Shown here: piece by piece, positions 6,370 through 9,004 of the stretch | How positions within the stretch are numbered: the stretch's first letter is position 1 | Layout: every line of letters starts with the position of its first letter | Origin: Candidatus Marinamargulisbacteria bacterium SCGC AAA071-K20 | GTDB lineage: Bacteria > Margulisbacteria > Marinamargulisbacteria > GCA-2716485 > AAA071-K20 | Assembly: GCA_003265975.1 (NCBI GenBank) | Contig: QFBU01000051.1 | Coordinates: 1 to 9,004, forward strand | DNA length: 9,004 nt | Direction of reading: 5' to 3' | Program-made: the position numbers and the translations under genes | Notes under the pieces: model-generated | Databases searched by the model: none | What the model was told of the DNA's origin: nothing | What the model saw: the letters and a program-made list of their open reading frames with translations, nothing else

Positions 6370-7338
6370 TTATCCTTTTGAATAAAACTCAAAATTATTT
6401 CGAGCCGATTCTTTATTTTCTTTATACCACTGATATGTCTTTTCAAACCCCTCTTTTACGCTAGTTTCAGCCGTAAATCCTAACTTATCTCTTGCAACAC
6501 TAACGTCAAACACCCGCCGCGACTGGCCTTCTACCTTAGAACTATCCCAAGTGATTTCACCTTTGTATCCCGAAATATCTTTGAGTAAGTTAACTAAGTC
6601 TACAATTGATGTTTCTTTTCCACTCGACAAATTTACAAGCAAAGGTTCTTCACATTTTTCAGCTGCTTTTATTAATCCTTTAGCAACATCTCCGGCATAA
6701 ACAAAGTCACGCGTTGGCTTGCCACTGCCCCAAACAGAAATTGAGTCGGTTCCAGTATCCATAGCTTCAACAAATTTTCTTACTAATGCGGGGCCAACAT
6801 GAGCCGCCTCTAGGTCAAAATTATCGTAAGGACCATAAATATTTCCAGGAAGACCTACAATTATGGGTAATTTATATTGTCGCCAATACGCGTCTGACTG
6901 AATATGTAACATTCGTTTTGCAAGAGAATAAGGCGCACTCTCGTATTGAGGGTAGCCATTCCAAAAATCAGATTCTTTTAGAGGTAAAGGTGCTTGCTCT
7001 GGGTATCCGCACCCTGCGCCTGTTGCAACAATCTTTTTTACACCGGCTTTATGAGCTTCTTCTGCCAACATAGAAATCATCATCATATTCCTATAAAAGA
7101 AGTCGGCGGGATAGTCATTGTTAGCGCCCAAACCAGACACATGGCCGGCTAAATGAAACACCAAATGCGGACTATATGTTTTAAAAAGTTTTCGTACGTC
7201 AGCTTGCTCTGTAAGATCAAAGTCTTTTTGCCTTACTACTATTAATTCTTCTGGGTTTAAAGGTTTGAGTTGTTCAAGTAAATGAGATCCTAAAAATCCA
7301 CCTGCACCTGTTACTAGAACTCTTTTTTGTTTCCACAC
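6370..7338 (-). CDS. GDP-L-fucose synthase-like NAD(P)-dependent epimerase/reductase
   Basis: This 322-residue extended SDR resembles GDP-L-fucose synthase (GMER/WcaG), which epimerises and reduces GDP-4-keto-6-deoxymannose. Seen in the sequence: TGAGGFLG at 10-17, FDLTEQADV at 40-48, LAGHVSGLGANNDYPADF at 63-80 (the family's AANxxYPxxF region), AGCGYPEQAP at 108-117, APYSLAK at 135-141 with Tyr137/Lys141, PGNIYGPYDNF at 164-174, AHVGPALVRKF at 179-189, and WGSGKPTRDFVYAGDVA at 203-219. With a constant offset of one from the E. coli enzyme, Cys110 and His180 match its epimerase residues Cys109 and His179. Ala108 replaces catalytic Ser107, which is unusual. Activity could therefore differ, for example epimerase-only or acting on another sugar. 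No GDP-mannose 4,6-dehydratase gene is visible here. The start is GTG with a strong Shine-Dalgarno site, one base after the stop of the glycosyltransferase gene. Confidence 0.85.
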   Translation of the reverse strand: MWKQKRVLVTGAGGFLGSHLLEQLKPLNPEELIVVRQKDFDLTEQADVRKLFKTYSPHLVFHLAGHVSGLGANNDYPADFFYRNMMMISMLAEEAHKAGVKKIVATGAGCGYPEQAPLPLKESDFWNGYPQYESAPYSLAKRMLHIQSDAYWRQYKLPIIVGLPGNIYGPYDNFDLEAAHVGPALVRKFVEAMDTGTDSISVWGSGKPTRDFVYAGDVAKGLIKAAEKCEEPLLVNLSSGKETSIVDLVNLLKDISGYKGEITWDSSKVEGQSRRVFDVSVARDKLGFTAETSVKEGFEKTYQWYKENKESARNNFEFYSKG

Positions 7339-7339
7339 G

Positions 7340-8581
7340 TTACTTCTCCTCGGTTAAACTACTTATTAATTTATCGTATTCTTCTGCGGCTTTTTTTAAA
7401 CTATATTTCTTTTTAATCGCGTCATGAGCATTTCTTCCTAAAGTCTCTTGCAATGCTTTATCTTTTTTAAGCGTTTGAATCTGGGAACAGAGGTCGTCTA
7501 CATCCCCATTTTTTATCACTCGGCCACAGTTAGTTTCTTCAACCATTAACGCAATTTCGGACGTTTTTGGAAGGATTGCAAGTACGGGTCGTGATGCGGC
7601 CATTATAGCATATGTCTTACTTGGCACAGATATTCCCACCATACGTTCATCAAGGCTAACTAAGCCTAAATTACAACTATTTAGAATGTCTGCTTGGTCT
7701 GATCTGGGAACATACGATTCAAATCGACAATTTTCTAAAATATTTTCTTCTGCAAACTTAACACACTCTTTTTTGGCGTGACCTTCACCCACAAATAAAA
7801 ATAAAATAGATTGGTCAATTTGGTTTAATTTCTTCGCGGCCTTCATGATGGTTTTTAAGTCATGAAACCGACCATGGTTCCCTGAATATAAGACTACAAA
7901 TTTAGACTCTAATCGCCAGCGCTTTACATAGTCAGAGTCTGAGTTGTTTAAACTAGTAATTCTTTCCATGATTAATTTGTCGTCAGTCCAAATAGGGATA
8001 TGAACGACTTTATCTTGATATTTTTTGTGTACTTTTTCTTTTATTAAATGGTCCATACATCTACCCAAAACTATTAAGGCTTCTGCTTTTTTAAAAACTA
8101 GCTTGTTTAAAGAGGTCCAAAATAAATCAATGATTCCTTTAGGTGAAATAACATCCAATTTTACTGCAGTATCTGGATACACATCAGCAATTTTTACAAT
8201 AAACCGGGGTCCGCCAAAAAGTTTTGCTAGTGCACAAATAAAGGGGAGAAAGGGTGGATTGGTTATGGTTAAAATCAAACTATCTTTTGGGTCCTTTATT
8301 AAATTAAAAAATACAGAGAGAGAGAAAGTTATATGATTTATTAGTTTTCCCCAAAGGCTAAGTTTTGGAAGTCTCGTAGAAAAAATACGTTGAATAATTA
8401 TGCCTTCATAATTAATTTCGCGTTCAACCTTACCCTTTTCTCCTAATAAAGTAGGCGGACCGCAAATAACTTCAATGCTGTAATCTAATTCTTTTAATGC
8501 TTCTGCGAGTTGGGTCATACTTTGACCGGTAGATACTAATTCAGGATAAAACAATTGAGAAACAATTTTAATTTTTTTCAT
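7340..8581 (-). CDS. Glycosyltransferase family 4 protein (WbuB/WcaI-like)
   Basis: This 413-residue enzyme has a GT-B fold and transfers a sugar from a nucleotide donor, probably to a lipid-linked acceptor at the inner face of the cytoplasmic membrane. Seen in the sequence: an N-terminal domain beginning KKIKIVSQLFYPE with STGQSMTQLAEAL at 17-29, hydrophobic stretches near 83-94 and 107-122 that may touch the membrane, IADVYPDTAVKL at 131-142, and the C-terminal donor domain opening VVLYSGNHGRFHDL at 229-242. This is followed by FVGEG at 263-267, VPSKTYAIMAASRPVLA at 319-335 and EETNCG at 348-353. This set is typical of WbuB/WcaI-type GT4 enzymes. The first Glu of the common EX7E motif is not obvious, as in many of this subgroup. 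Donor and acceptor cannot be predicted. The ATG overlaps the upstream gene by 14 bases without a Shine-Dalgarno site, and the next gene starts one base after its stop. Confidence 0.9.
   Translation of the reverse strand: MKKIKIVSQLFYPELVSTGQSMTQLAEALKELDYSIEVICGPPTLLGEKGKVEREINYEGIIIQRIFSTRLPKLSLWGKLINHITFSLSVFFNLIKDPKDSLILTITNPPFLPFICALAKLFGGPRFIVKIADVYPDTAVKLDVISPKGIIDLFWTSLNKLVFKKAEALIVLGRCMDHLIKEKVHKKYQDKVVHIPIWTDDKLIMERITSLNNSDSDYVKRWRLESKFVVLYSGNHGRFHDLKTIMKAAKKLNQIDQSILFLFVGEGHAKKECVKFAEENILENCRFESYVPRSDQADILNSCNLGLVSLDERMVGISVPSKTYAIMAASRPVLAILPKTSEIALMVEETNCGRVIKNGDVDDLCSQIQTLKKDKALQETLGRNAHDAIKKKYSLKKAAEEYDKLISSLTEEK
7346..7351 (-). promoter_or_regulatory. Strong Shine-Dalgarno GAGGAG that fixes the GTG start of the fucose-synthase-like gene
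   Basis: On the minus strand GAGGAG lies seven bases before the GTG at 7338 and inside the last codons of the upstream glycosyltransferase gene. It is the clearest ribosome-binding site in the window and supports the GTG as the true start. Most other genes here lack one. Confidence 0.75.
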
Positions 8582-9004
8582 ATATCAACACACTTTCGTT
8601 TTCATTTATAAGGGTATAGTTTTTTAACGTTTCAACGGAGCCTACGTTCTGTGATTTATCAATTATAACCATGTCTTTTTCAAAAAATGGTTTTAAATCT
8701 TTATTTTTCATATTAAGTTTGCCTTGGATAGTTCTTAACTTTTTCCATTTTTCTTCATGCGCATGTTTAGACACGTGATAAGGCTTCAAACCTAGAAAGA
8801 TATAATGAACATTTTCAACTCTCAAATTTATTTTACTGTAATCAAAGGCTATAGAGGGAGACATAAGTAAGTGGATGGGTTCTGTGGTGTTTGCATTTTT
8901 AATACTTGATAAAATAAAGTTCTGTCTTCGTAGGTTGTCAGGCCTTTTTGAAAGTTCTTGTTTAATAAATAGAGTTCTTGCTTCAGATGAAAGAGATAGA
9001 CACT
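8568..9004 (-). CDS. Partial gene, 3' end only, unidentified protein
   Basis: This reading frame is open to the window edge, so it is the C-terminal 144 or so residues of a longer protein rather than a 98-residue protein starting at the ATG at 8864. The visible part is soluble and rich in Lys, Asn and Ser, with no membrane helix. It includes VHYIFLGLKPYHVSK, a basic stretch around EEKWKKLR, and the end DMVIIDKSQNVG...SVLIYEKN. A terminal pattern of a strand, a short gap and a final 'ly-basic' strand is common in the soluble tails of multi-spanning GT-C-like membrane proteins. By that analogy the missing N-terminus could be membrane-bound, but this is a guess. The stop lies 14 bases inside the glycosyltransferase gene, so both belong to one leftward operon. 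Confidence 0.7.
   Translation of the reverse strand, partial: CLSLSSEARTLFIKQELSKRPDNLRRQNFILSSIKNANTTEPIHLLMSPSIAFDYSKINLRVENVHYIFLGLKPYHVSKHAHEEKWKKLRTIQGKLNMKNKDLKPFFEKDMVIIDKSQNVGSVETLKNYTLINENESVLIYEKN

Noticed and set aside
6786..7073. Plus-strand open frame inside the fucose-synthase-like gene
   Set aside because: It is the antisense shadow of a well-supported SDR gene and shows no recognisable motif.
8025..8336. Plus-strand open frame inside the GT4 gene
   Set aside because: It is antisense to a clear glycosyltransferase and lacks any recognisable domain or ribosome-binding site.
8568..8864. A free-standing 98-residue small protein
   Set aside because: The frame has no stop between 8864 and the window edge, so this is the tail of a longer truncated gene.
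1..9004. CRISPR array, tRNA, rRNA, transposase or insertion-sequence ends
   Set aside because: I saw no regularly spaced direct repeats, no transposase-like protein and no recognisable structural RNA. Non-coding space is limited to a few gaps of 61 bp or less.

Overview
This window is part of a cell-surface polysaccharide biosynthesis locus (O-antigen, capsule or similar glycan) from an AT-rich bacterium. Coding density is very high, genes are packed end to end or overlap by a few bases, and almost every recognisable product is a nucleotide-sugar enzyme, a sugar-phosphate nucleotidyltransferase, a glycosyltransferase or a large membrane protein. There are no introns, rRNAs, tRNAs, CRISPR arrays or transposase genes. 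The organism cannot be named from the sequence. Low GC, few strong Shine-Dalgarno sites and a sigma70-like promoter fit a bacterium, and the gene content fits one that makes a complex surface glycan.

Layout: (1) 15-977, minus strand: an NAD-dependent sugar epimerase of the GalE type. (2) A 61-bp divergent spacer. (3) 1039-4876, plus strand: a 710-residue multi-spanning membrane protein with a soluble C-terminal domain, then a 56-bp gap holding a good promoter, then an extended SDR epimerase/dehydratase whose stop codon overlaps the start of an HddC-like sugar-1-phosphate nucleotidyltransferase. (4) A 49-bp convergent junction with a weak terminator-like structure. (5) 9004-4926, minus strand: a tight leftward operon. 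In transcription order it holds the 3' end of an unidentified gene cut by the window edge, a GT4 glycosyltransferase (WbuB/WcaI-like), a GDP-L-fucose synthase-like SDR, a small cupin sugar isomerase/epimerase candidate, and a Gfo/Idh/MocA oxidoreductase resembling NDP-hexose 3-ketoreductases.

How they may work together (inference): the nucleotidyltransferase activates a sugar 1-phosphate, with heptose the best guess from its motifs. The SDR enzymes, cupin and Gfo/Idh/MocA reductase then epimerise, isomerise and reduce nucleotide sugars. The GT4 enzyme transfers one of these sugars to a lipid-linked acceptor at the cytoplasmic face of the inner membrane. The large membrane protein may be a GT-C type transferase or another membrane step in glycan assembly. 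No complete pathway is present, so partner genes must lie outside the window.

I found no clearly new defence, mobile or regulatory system. The points most worth checking are an apparently leaderless gene start at 3228, a fucose-synthase-like enzyme that has lost the usual catalytic Ser/Thr, a G7 tract inside the large membrane-protein gene, and an isolated SDR/HddC-like gene pair.
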